Shown here: in pieces, positions 1 to 6,319 of the stretch
Layout of the letters: each line of letters opens with the position of its first letter
How positions within the stretch are numbered: the stretch's first letter is position 1
Origin: JBAYNS01 sp041678625
GTDB taxonomy: Bacteria; Patescibacteriota; Gracilibacteria; Peribacterales; Peribacteraceae
Assembly (NCBI GenBank): GCA_041678625.1
Contig: JBAYNS010000063.1
Location: 1-6,834 of the forward strand
Length of the DNA stretch: 6,834 nucleotides
Direction: 5' to 3'
Notes under the pieces: generated by a model
Told to the model about the DNA's origin: nothing
The model's input: only the letters and a program-made list of their open reading frames with translations
Databases searched by the model: none
Position numbers and translations under genes: made by a program

Positions 1-249
1 ACCGGACTGCACTTTGATGACATTCAAAAACTGCTCACTGTACTGCAACGGCTAGTAGATAAAGGAAATACCGTTCTGGTCATTGAGCATAATCTGGACG
101 TTATCAAATCCGTTGATTATATCGTGGATCTGGGACCCGATGGCGGCCACGGCGGCGGCAAGATTGTCGCTCTTGGCACGCCGGAAGAAGTCGCGAAGAA
201 TACAGAGAGTTTTACGGGGCAGTATCTCAAGAAGATGTTGGCCCGATGA
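1..249 (+). CDS. uvrA: UvrA excinuclease ABC subunit A, C-terminal fragment
   Basis: This is the last 82 codons of UvrA, the ATP-binding damage-recognition subunit of UvrABC nucleotide excision repair; the rest lies upstream of the window. The reading frame opens at base 1 with TGLHFDDIQKLL, the segment just after the Walker B/D-loop of the second ABC ATPase domain. It continues through NTVLVIEHNLDVI, whose His is the ABC switch (H-loop) residue, and then VDLGPDGGHGGG and the characteristic closing LGTPEEV...QYLKKML. Order and spacing match UvrA C-termini closely, and the gene ends with TGA at 247-249, about where UvrA proteins normally end. The protein is cytoplasmic and DNA-bound. The following gene appears to have its own promoter, so co-transcription is not needed. 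Identification is firm; only the 5' end is missing. Confidence 0.97.
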   Translation, partial: TGLHFDDIQKLLTVLQRLVDKGNTVLVIEHNLDVIKSVDYIVDLGPDGGHGGGKIVALGTPEEVAKNTESFTGQYLKKMLAR

Positions 250-324
250 AGAAAGTCTCTCCATCGAGCAGGAATAGCTCACCTAGAAGCGTAAAAATCC
301 GCTACCATTGCTAAATAACATGCG

Positions 325-330
325 TATAAT
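325..330 (+). promoter_or_regulatory. Probable -10 element for a leaderless rel/spo transcript
   Basis: A perfect TATAAT hexamer lies nine bases before the ATG at 340, preceded by TGCG, which resembles an extended -10. Transcription starting 6-8 bases downstream would begin at or within a few bases of the start codon. No convincing -35 is visible: the sequence at the right distance is GCTACC, and TTGCTA at 308-313 is too close. No Shine-Dalgarno sequence lies between this element and the ATG. The hexamer is seen directly; leaderless transcription is inferred. Confidence 0.5.
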
Positions 331-339
331 GCTTGTTCA

Positions 340-3120
340 ATGCAGTGGAATGAGTTTCGCACACACACCCGGCATCTCTCCTCCAAGAATCAAGAGCGCG
401 TGAAACGCGCGTTTGAATTGGGAAAACAAGCACATACCGGACAGAAGCGCAAATCCGGAGAGCCATACTTCACCCATCCTGTTGCTGTCGCACAAATCCT
501 TGCCGGTATGGGAGCTGATACAGATACGCTCATCGTGGCTCTGCTTCACGATACGATGGAAGACACTCAACTGACCTATGATAATATCGAACAAGAATTC
601 GATGGCTCCGTGGCACAGCTCATTGAAAGTGTTACGAAACTTGATAAGCAGGAACTGCAAGGGAAACCGACACTGGAAGAGGAAACGGAGACCCTGCGCA
701 AAATCTTCACCTGCATGAACCAGGATGTCCGCACAATGATCATTAAGCTCGTGGATCGCTTGCACAATATGCAAACAGCGGAATTTCTTGGTGAGAAGCG
801 GAGTAGGGAAATGGCCAAGGAAACAATGGACGTGTATGTGAAGATTGCCGACCGTCTGTGCATGAGTGATCTGCGTGATGAGCTGGAAGCGCTTTGCCTG
901 GGCATTCTGGAACCAGAGCTCTTTACTGCGCTCTCTCAACTCCGGCACAACAACGAAAAACCAGGGCAGGATACCGTGGCAAAAATGCGCACCACACTAC
1001 AGCAAGCGGCACCAGCTCTTTTTAAAAAAACCACTGTGTTCTACGAACACAAATCCTGGCAGAAACTTCAGGCACAATACGAAGCTGAAGGTACTGCTAT
1101 TACAGGAGTTTCATCTGTTACCGCCGTTTTCGTCTGCCAAAATATTGACGCGTGTTACCACGTGTTGGGCACACTGCATCAAACATGGCAACGCGAGACG
1201 CTCTCGTTTGAAGACTATATCAACGCACCACAGATCAATGGCAATCGCGGCCTGCATAGCACGATCATTCTAGAACATGGCATTCGTGTTCGCTGCAAAA
1301 TTCGCACGCAGGAGATGCACGAGTACGCCCACAAAGGCATCACTACCCAATGCTTTGATAGTGAACCTATCGGCTTGCTGGAATACTTACCATGGACACA
1401 GCGCATTGTGCCATTGGCGGAGGATACTGCAGATCGCAGTACGCGCTTCTGGGAGAGTCTGCAAAGTGACATTCTCGGCGCCTCGATCACGATCCACGGT
1501 CCGAACGACAAAACCGTGGCACTTCCTCTGGGCGCCACCGCACTGGATGGTGCGCTGTATCTCTTTCCACAACGAGCACTCAAGGTGCGCATTATCCGCG
1601 TTAATGGCAAAGAAGTTGCGTTTTCGACCCCTCTCGCACATGGAGCTTCTCTTGCTTTCGACTTAGCAGATAAGACTACTGTACAGCGGGAATGGCTGGA
1701 TTGGGCAAATACCGCTTTTGCAGTTGCAAAAATTCGCTCGGCCCTCTCAGAAAAGTCCACTCCGCAGAAAATCCGCATCGGCAAACAGCTCCTTAGGGAA
1801 ACTCTCACAAAACAGAAAAAAGGGTTTATTGAAGAATTCGAATCAGCAAGTATCGTGCGTGGATTTGCGCGGTTGGGATATTCCTCTCTGGAAGACATGT
1901 ACATTGCCATCGCCGACGGTCATTTGGAACCCATTGAAGTGTCTTCTGCGCTCTTTGCTGCACGAAGCCGTTCCGCTTCATCTCCCGGTTCACAACAACG
2001 CCACTGTATTCTACGCTACACATTTTCGTTGGATGATCCTATAGCAGTCTGTGGTCTTACCCAACATCTCCTGCAATTCCATTCGCACTTCCGCAGTCTG
2101 CACCTGCGTAAAGATGCATCCGGCAACCAAGGGCATATGACTGTCAAAGCACTGCTCTCTCCTGAACAGGAACAACAGATAATCCGCATCTTCCAGGCAG
2201 CAGGTGCGCGCAATATTGAAATTGTCGCTCCTTCCCCTGTACTCCGCAGTGCCATAGGCATCGGTCTCATTACCGCATTATGGGGATTAGATCCGGTTAT
2301 TGCATACCTGCTCATACATCAACACAATCTTTCCGCAGTGGATATGACTCTTGTCCGCTTCTGGTCGCTCACGGGCATCAGCGCCATTCTGCTCATGTGG
2401 CAGAAACTACGCGATCCTCTTACAGAAACACCTTTGCCTCTCCGTAACAAATCACTCTGGGCATCGGTAGTCTTCCTTGTCAGTATTTCTTTGTGCACAT
2501 ACGCTTCTTTGCAGCTAACAGCCCCATCACACTATACCATCCCCATGACCGCGGCAGGCGTCATGATGACGACAATCGTCCATCGACGGCACTGGCGTAT
2601 ACTGCTCGTTTCGTGGATCTTGCTCATTATCGGCAATGTATTCCTCATTGTGCTTTCGCCATTGTGGCCATGGCAAAGCATCCTTGCAACGTTCGGCACT
2701 GTTGGTGCCTTTACCGCTTTCTCCATTGTCAGTGAACAATACAAAAAAACTGAGCATGTTGCCGCTCGCAGCGCGCAGTACTTCTTTATCCTTTCGGTTT
2801 TGTGCTTTCTACTCACATTACCGCTTCTCCCTTTCTCCACCGTCGCATTCATCTCCGGTACCGTACTCACGCAAATGATTCTCTTCAGTATTGTGCTGGT
2901 TGGCCTTCCCTACTACCTGTACTACTTCTACCTCACGCACCGTGAAATTGACGTAGTTCTGCGCTATTCCTTCTTGATTATTTTTGCGAGCGTGATCGGC
3001 CAAGCGCTCATCATACACACCGTTGCATGGCATGCCGTATTGATATCCGGTTCACTGGTAATACTCGGAGCAATCTTGCCCTTGGTTATCGCTACAATGC
3101 GCGCTAAGCGTCCGGCGTAA
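340..3120 (+). CDS. RelA/SpoT homologue: intact ppGpp hydrolase, degenerate synthetase, C-terminal EamA-like membrane domain
   Basis: A 926-residue protein with a long-RSH layout plus an added membrane module. The HD hydrolase domain (about 20-200) keeps every residue of the Mn-dependent (p)ppGpp pyrophosphohydrolase site: R37, H46, H70-D71, E74-D75, D139, N143, with spacing close to the Streptococcus Rel enzyme. The synthetase region (about 230-340) is recognisable by NGNRGLHST and IRTQEMHEYA but has lost key residues: S259 and F264 replace the D and R of DLxAxR, R318 replaces the catalytic Glu of ExQIRT, and N302 replaces the guanine-stacking Tyr. A TGS domain (about 381-443), a helical region and an ACT-like domain (about 555-630) follow. 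Residues 635-918 form about ten hydrophobic helices with EamA/DMT-like features (ALWG in TM1, then LVRF). RSH proteins are normally about 700-750 residues and soluble. Expected role: membrane-bound alarmone hydrolase. ATG 340 follows a TATAAT box without a Shine-Dalgarno. Confidence 0.9.
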   Translation: MQWNEFRTHTRHLSSKNQERVKRAFELGKQAHTGQKRKSGEPYFTHPVAVAQILAGMGADTDTLIVALLHDTMEDTQLTYDNIEQEFDGSVAQLIESVTKLDKQELQGKPTLEEETETLRKIFTCMNQDVRTMIIKLVDRLHNMQTAEFLGEKRSREMAKETMDVYVKIADRLCMSDLRDELEALCLGILEPELFTALSQLRHNNEKPGQDTVAKMRTTLQQAAPALFKKTTVFYEHKSWQKLQAQYEAEGTAITGVSSVTAVFVCQNIDACYHVLGTLHQTWQRETLSFEDYINAPQINGNRGLHSTIILEHGIRVRCKIRTQEMHEYAHKGITTQCFDSEPIGLLEYLPWTQRIVPLAEDTADRSTRFWESLQSDILGASITIHGPNDKTVALPLGATALDGALYLFPQRALKVRIIRVNGKEVAFSTPLAHGASLAFDLADKTTVQREWLDWANTAFAVAKIRSALSEKSTPQKIRIGKQLLRETLTKQKKGFIEEFESASIVRGFARLGYSSLEDMYIAIADGHLEPIEVSSALFAARSRSASSPGSQQRHCILRYTFSLDDPIAVCGLTQHLLQFHSHFRSLHLRKDASGNQGHMTVKALLSPEQEQQIIRIFQAAGARNIEIVAPSPVLRSAIGIGLITALWGLDPVIAYLLIHQHNLSAVDMTLVRFWSLTGISAILLMWQKLRDPLTETPLPLRNKSLWASVVFLVSISLCTYASLQLTAPSHYTIPMTAAGVMMTTIVHRRHWRILLVSWILLIIGNVFLIVLSPLWPWQSILATFGTVGAFTAFSIVSEQYKKTEHVAARSAQYFFILSVLCFLLTLPLLPFSTVAFISGTVLTQMILFSIVLVGLPYYLYYFYLTHREIDVVLRYSFLIIFASVIGQALIIHTVAWHAVLISGSLVILGAILPLVIATMRAKRPA

Positions 3121-4237
3121 TCGCACTGTTCCCTATGGAAACGGCAGGCAGTCCGAACCGCTGCCGTGACGTGTTGATCATTTCAACAAGCCGCCGTTGC
3201 GCTTCCGGAAGTTCACCGAGCATCCAGCCTTCTGTGGAAGCAATATGTACTTCTTCTGTCTCACCAGGTTTCCCTTTTGCTTTGGGCAACTGACGCACCG
3301 CCAGTTGATCATTATTAAGCCGTGTCCCTATTTCTCTGCACCCCAAACGCGTAAAAAACTGCTCACTGGGATCGTTATTCCCCCATGGGACAAAAACCCT
3401 CCCCAATTTTCCGCATTCGCAAATTTGAAGGTACTTGTGGCGATACATCAACCACGCCCGGTAGTTGTGCTGTGTCCATTCAGGCAATACTTCATGAAGA
3501 AGCAACGTTGCAGCACCACCCGCATCGGGCAAGCTGTTGATTGTATCGAATAACAAGATTTCTCCTTCACGCTCTGTGTAGCTTTCTGGACGGAGACCCG
3601 CATGCAGTTGAATTCCTTCCTTTTCCTCTGTAAGCAGACTGTGTACTCTAGCAACGCTTTCATCATTCTGCTGGTTCCGCTTGCACACTTTACGTACCTG
3701 TGAACGCCAGTATGTTAACCATGCCAGAACTTCGCTGGGATTTTCGCGTGCAACCAAAACCCTGCCTTCAAAACAGGTTGGACGTATTCTACTCTTAAAC
3801 CACCTGCGAGCCGCCGATGCCGTTAACAACGACCGTAATCTCTCTCTTTCAGAGACCACATCTTCCCTGCCCTTTTTTGGTCGGGTGGCGTATGGAGGTA
3901 CATCGTAGATGTTGAGCATACCGAACTCCTGCACTGATGTATCAAGTATCGGCTGGTCATGATCTGGACGTAGGCGTATCAGCGCTTCATCCGTAATAGT
4001 CGTTGCTTCATAACATTTCCGCACATCTCCAGAAATATCTTCCACCGTCATCGGACGTACCATCGTTTCAGTAAAGAGCTTTTCGCCGTAAAAAGCGCCG
4101 CACGGCCTTGTGGGAGTCCTGTCAAACAGTACATCGGTACATGCCTCTTCTGCTAATCTCAACGCCGCTTGTAACGCCTCTTCTGAGGGAACAATTTCCT
4201 CAGGTACACCCTCCTCTGGAAAATCAGATGAACTCAC
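3104..4237 (-). CDS. Uncharacterised protein with weak GNAT acetyltransferase-like pattern
   Basis: A 377-residue protein I do not recognise. The N-terminus is acidic (PEEGVPEEIVPSEE) and there is no signal peptide or membrane helix. The second half has a faint GNAT-like order: strands around 158-179 (GRVLVARENPSEVLAWL), a strand and helix at 224-254 containing DAGGAATLLLHEVLPEW where the acetyl-CoA-binding loop would fall, and NDPSEQFFTRLGCREIGT at 288-305, resembling the GNAT motif around the Tyr/Phe and late strand. The canonical RGxGxG/A loop is not clearly present, so activity cannot be assumed. Residues 272-275 hold a lone CxC. The GTG start at 4237 is chosen because no ATG, GTG or TTG continues the frame just upstream and the ORF is open from there; no Shine-Dalgarno precedes it. 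The TAG stop lies inside the end of the convergent RelA/SpoT gene (17 bp overlap). It is probably transcribed from a promoter at 4294-4322. Confidence 0.75.
   Translation of the reverse strand: MSSSDFPEEGVPEEIVPSEEALQAALRLAEEACTDVLFDRTPTRPCGAFYGEKLFTETMVRPMTVEDISGDVRKCYEATTITDEALIRLRPDHDQPILDTSVQEFGMLNIYDVPPYATRPKKGREDVVSERERLRSLLTASAARRWFKSRIRPTCFEGRVLVARENPSEVLAWLTYWRSQVRKVCKRNQQNDESVARVHSLLTEEKEGIQLHAGLRPESYTEREGEILLFDTINSLPDAGGAATLLLHEVLPEWTQHNYRAWLMYRHKYLQICECGKLGRVFVPWGNNDPSEQFFTRLGCREIGTRLNNDQLAVRQLPKAKGKPGETEEVHIASTEGWMLGELPEAQRRLVEMINTSRQRFGLPAVSIGNSAITPDA
3141..3167. repeat. Inverted repeat just past the rel/spo stop codon
   Basis: A perfect 7-bp inverted repeat (ACGGCAG at 3141-3147, CTGCCGT at 3161-3167) with a 13-base loop lies 20 bases after the RelA/SpoT stop codon, inside the coding sequence of the opposing gene. 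No T-run follows on either side, so it is not a classical intrinsic terminator. A second short one, TGTTGA/TCAACA, lies at 3172-3188. They could end or stabilise the plus-strand transcript, or be chance within coding sequence. Confidence 0.25.
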
Positions 4238-4239
4238 AG

Positions 4240-4258
4240 AAATATGTAGGAAAATATG
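4240..4258. repeat. Short direct repeat next to the GTG start
   Basis: AAATATG occurs twice, at 4240-4246 and 4252-4258, a 12-base period directly before the minus-strand GTG start at 4237. Nearby, CCCT-ATATA-AGGG at 4274-4286 is a short inverted repeat at the expected 5' end of the transcript. Either could be an operator or leader element, but both are short and AT-rich, so chance is a real possibility. Confidence 0.2.
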
Positions 4259-4293
4259 CAGAACGATACCTATCCCTATATAAGGGGGAATGC

Positions 4294-4322
4294 ATTTTAC
4301 CGAACACTTAAATAGTAATCAA
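4294..4322 (-). promoter_or_regulatory. Candidate sigma-70 type promoter for the 377-residue gene
   Basis: Read on the minus strand there is a TTGATT -35-like hexamer (4322-4317), a 17-base spacer and a TAAAAT -10-like hexamer (4299-4294). This spacing is ideal for a housekeeping sigma factor. Transcription would start near 4287, giving a leader of about 50 bases before the GTG at 4237. The leader would begin at the small CCCT/AGGG inverted repeat at 4274-4286. Matches are four of six (TTGATT) and five of six (TAAAAT). Confidence 0.4.
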
Positions 4323-4378
4323 CAATATTCTCTATCTTACGCAAGGTCTTTCCTGCCCTATACTGACGAAATACGAGG

Positions 4379-4849
4379 TTACCTCGGCTTGAGAACAACT
4401 GTAACAACCGAAGGTGTTCCCTGCTTTGTACTACGCGCTTGCAAAGCGCTCTGTACTAGATCTGGAATGCGACCAGCGCACTCTTCAATGGACCCCCCTC
4501 GATTCATCGCATTCTGGAGAGAAACATACACATTTGCGGCAATTGCCACTATTGCCTGTCGATCTATTGGGCGTGGACCGTGCAGTAAACAACGAGCACC
4601 ACGCACGACCGCCGTAACAATAGCATCCATAACCATTCTTTGCGTATTTGTTTCTGGCATAACCGCATTCTCCGTACCTTCTTTCACCATACGCTCATTC
4701 AGTCTATCCACCATGGTACGATCTGCATGACCGCTGTCAGAATCACCAGGAGTCACAATCCGTTCTGGAGAATCCAGAACATTGTCGCTCTGTGGCCCTG
4801 CCGATGCGCTTTCATTCTCTGCAGACATATCTGATACTATTGTCGTCAT
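4379..4849 (-). CDS. Hypothetical protein, 156 residues, disordered acidic N-terminus
   Basis: I do not recognise this protein. Residues 1-45 are rich in Ser, Asp, Glu and Gly (SAENESASAGPQSD, GDSDSG) and look disordered. Residues 46-140 look mostly helical: TMVDRLNERMVKE, then TQRMVMDAIVTAVVRGARCLL, then RQAIVAIAANVYVSLQNAM and IPDLVQSALQA. The last ten residues (SVVTVVLKPR) look like a beta strand. No signal peptide, convincing membrane span, or metal or nucleotide motif is visible. The start is ATG at 4849; an AAGG lies only three bases upstream, too close for a normal Shine-Dalgarno. It is followed after 141 bp by the 377-residue gene on the same strand, so the two may be co-transcribed, although the second gene has its own candidate promoter. 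Coding status rests on the open frame, the ATG start and the protein-like composition. Confidence 0.65.
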   Translation of the reverse strand: MTTIVSDMSAENESASAGPQSDNVLDSPERIVTPGDSDSGHADRTMVDRLNERMVKEGTENAVMPETNTQRMVMDAIVTAVVRGARCLLHGPRPIDRQAIVAIAANVYVSLQNAMNRGGSIEECAGRIPDLVQSALQARSTKQGTPSVVTVVLKPR

Positions 4850-4965
4850 TTACCTTGGAGTGTCAACGAAAATCGCGGGCAATTCCTGCGTTTTGTCAGC
4901 AATTTCACACATCATGACATCTTTTTTTACCAACACACATCACTGCAAGATTACGGAGAATCCGT

Positions 4966-4995
4966 TTGCTCATGGAATGCTACCTTCTGTAAACT
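4966..4995 (+). promoter_or_regulatory. Candidate promoter for the M20 hydrolase gene
   Basis: TTGCTC at 4966-4971 and TAAACT at 4990-4995 are separated by 18 bases and precede the ATG at 5008 by 12 bases. A start of transcription around 5002 would leave a leader of only about six bases. The stretch between the -10-like element and the ATG is pyrimidine-rich and holds no Shine-Dalgarno sequence. Each hexamer is an imperfect consensus match, so this is a candidate only. Confidence 0.35.
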
Positions 4996-5007
4996 ACATT
5001 CTTTTTT

Positions 5008-6255
5008 ATGCCACGGGAGTTTCCGCCCTCACTGGAAATACTGCGTCAGCTTGTAGGGTTCCGCACAGACAGTGTTACGCCGGAGGGACGTGCCGGCATG
5101 GAACAGACTATTCAGTACATCCGGAATCTGGTTCAAGAATGGAGCCTTGGTGATATATCCGTACAGGATTTCGAAGTGGATGGTGCGACACACCACAACC
5201 TATTTATTGATGTGGGGAAACCTGGGCAGTCTGAAAAGAAAGAGTGCGGCATCTGGCACGGACACCTGGACATCGCATCTGTCTGGGATCTCTATAAAGG
5301 TACTGGCCGGGAACCAACACATTTCCAGCAGGCAAGCAGCCCCCATCTCTACTATGGATGTGGCACAGCAGACATGAAGAGTGGTGTTACAGCATTCCTT
5401 GTCGGGCTGCGGGGACTTCCGGAAATTTTGTCGCGCACACGACGCTGGATTCGTGTCGCACTTGTTGATTTAGAAGAAGATGAGTCTCAGGGCACCTATG
5501 CTGCACGAGAGCATCTGGATATGGGGCAATGGGGCATCTCAACGGATATCCCCGTAAAGGGGACTCTTGACGATCCTCCGGCGGTGTATCACGCACGCCC
5601 CGGTCGTGCCGTGTTTGATGTGACGATCCATGGAAAATCCATCCATATGGGTGCAATTGACCCGCAGGATCCTGAGCTTTTGCCACCACGGATGGAAACA
5701 GCTTCTGCAACTATCCGCGGCATCCATCTCGAAACACATCCAACACATCCCCCCGGATTCATGCCACCGACCATCGTATTCCCAAAGGGATTCCAGATGC
5801 TCGAACCACCGGGAATGAATTCGCCGCCTATAGGAAAAATTTGCGTCGAAGTAATATACACGAATCCATCACTGGACCTAGCCGAAATCGAAGCGCAAAT
5901 CCGTGAACAATTGGCAAGGGCACTCACTGGCGGATTCTTCGTTCAACTTCGTAAATCGCGCCAGTTTCCGTACATCAAACCATGGTACGAAGACCCCAGA
6001 CATCCATTTGTACAAGCAGCCGTAGATGTTGCAAGCGCCGTGCACGGAACACCAGTTCAGCGACGTTCCTGTAAAGGAACCGCTGATGAACCTATACTGG
6101 CACACCGAGGAATACCCATGGTGACCTATCCTCCGTGTGCTACGGGAGAACATACGGAAAATGAGCAAATAGATATTCGATCTATTCCACCTATGGTGTC
6201 ATTCCTCCATGGAATGGCTGCAACCGAAAGAAACCTTGTGGACTGGGAACCATAA
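5008..6255 (+). CDS. M20-family zinc-dependent amidohydrolase/peptidase (DapE/ArgE/CPG2-like)
   Basis: A 415-residue cytoplasmic M20 metallohydrolase; these enzymes use a two-zinc site to cleave an amide bond in a small acylated amino acid or peptide. Visible site residues: H86 and D88 in WHGHLD, D122 in GCGTADMKSG, the E156-E157 pair in VDLEEDES, and H382 in GEHTENEQ. The D122 to E156 spacing equals that of DapE. D189 in LDDPP sits where DapE has Glu in GEPS, and is the likely fifth ligand. A dimerisation lid domain begins at about 198 (RPGRAVFDVTIHGKSIHMG) and contains H213, the lid His that reaches the partner active site in this family. The length is typical. The substrate cannot be named from the sequence. 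No dapE- or argE-pathway neighbours occur here; scavenging or peptide trimming is as likely as biosynthesis. The start at ATG 5008 lacks a Shine-Dalgarno. Confidence 0.9.
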   Translation: MPREFPPSLEILRQLVGFRTDSVTPEGRAGMEQTIQYIRNLVQEWSLGDISVQDFEVDGATHHNLFIDVGKPGQSEKKECGIWHGHLDIASVWDLYKGTGREPTHFQQASSPHLYYGCGTADMKSGVTAFLVGLRGLPEILSRTRRWIRVALVDLEEDESQGTYAAREHLDMGQWGISTDIPVKGTLDDPPAVYHARPGRAVFDVTIHGKSIHMGAIDPQDPELLPPRMETASATIRGIHLETHPTHPPGFMPPTIVFPKGFQMLEPPGMNSPPIGKICVEVIYTNPSLDLAEIEAQIREQLARALTGGFFVQLRKSRQFPYIKPWYEDPRHPFVQAAVDVASAVHGTPVQRRSCKGTADEPILAHRGIPMVTYPPCATGEHTENEQIDIRSIPPMVSFLHGMAATERNLVDWEP

Positions 6256-6275
6256 TCGTACCAAGAAGCTATCGG

Positions 6276-6303
6276 AATACTTTGCGCATTCTCCCAAAGA
6301 ATT
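6276..6303. repeat. Imperfect inverted repeat over the ileS promoter region
   Basis: AATaCTTTG (6276-6284) pairs with CAAAGaATT (6295-6303), eight base pairs with one internal A-A mismatch and a 10-base loop. It lies between the M20 stop codon and the candidate ileS -10 and covers the candidate -35. No T-run follows, so it is a weak terminator at best; an operator or chance are alternatives. Confidence 0.2.
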
Positions 6304-6311
6304 TGTATAGT
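6282..6311 (+). promoter_or_regulatory. Candidate promoter for ileS
   Basis: TTGCGC at 6282-6287 and TATAGT at 6306-6311 are spaced by 18 bases, with a TG directly before the -10-like hexamer. The hexamer ends eight bases before the ATG at 6320, so the transcript would begin at or almost at the start codon. No Shine-Dalgarno and no T-box-like leader (common before ileS in Firmicutes) fits in the 64-base gap. The hexamers are visible; promoter activity is inferred. Confidence 0.4.
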
Positions 6312-6319
6312 TCTTCTAC

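Noticed and set aside
247..291. Possible TGA recoding (as in Gracilibacteria/Absconditabacteria), because the uvrA frame stays open past TGA to a TAA at 292-294.
   Set aside because: UvrA ends naturally at this TGA, and none of the other genes, including the 926-codon one, has an in-frame TGA although glycine is frequent. The standard code explains everything.
250..339. Searched for an intrinsic terminator after uvrA.
   Set aside because: Only a 4-bp AGCG/CGCT pair (288-303) is present, with no T-run. This is too weak to call.
337..948. Open frame of 203 codons on the minus strand opposite the start of the RelA/SpoT gene.
   Set aside because: It lies wholly opposite a confidently identified conserved domain (HD hydrolase) and its translation, rich in His, Cys and Phe, resembles no protein family. 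It is a shadow frame.
1215..1910. Open frame of 231 codons on the minus strand opposite the synthetase-TGS region.
   Set aside because: It overlaps conserved RSH coding sequence on the other strand, and its composition is Ser/Arg-rich without motifs, as expected for antisense of a real gene.
4290..4730. Open frame of 146 codons on the plus strand across the small hypothetical gene.
   Set aside because: It competes with the 156-residue minus-strand frame. That frame has a more protein-like composition (acidic tail, amphipathic helices), whereas this one is rich in Arg, Thr, Cys and Ser without pattern.
4850..5007. Searched the 158-bp divergent gap for a shared operator, RNA gene or promoter for the minus-strand gene.
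   Set aside because: Only a short TCATGA palindrome and T-runs are seen. Minus-strand hexamer pairs such as CTGACA/GATTTT have poor matches or spacing, so none is annotated.
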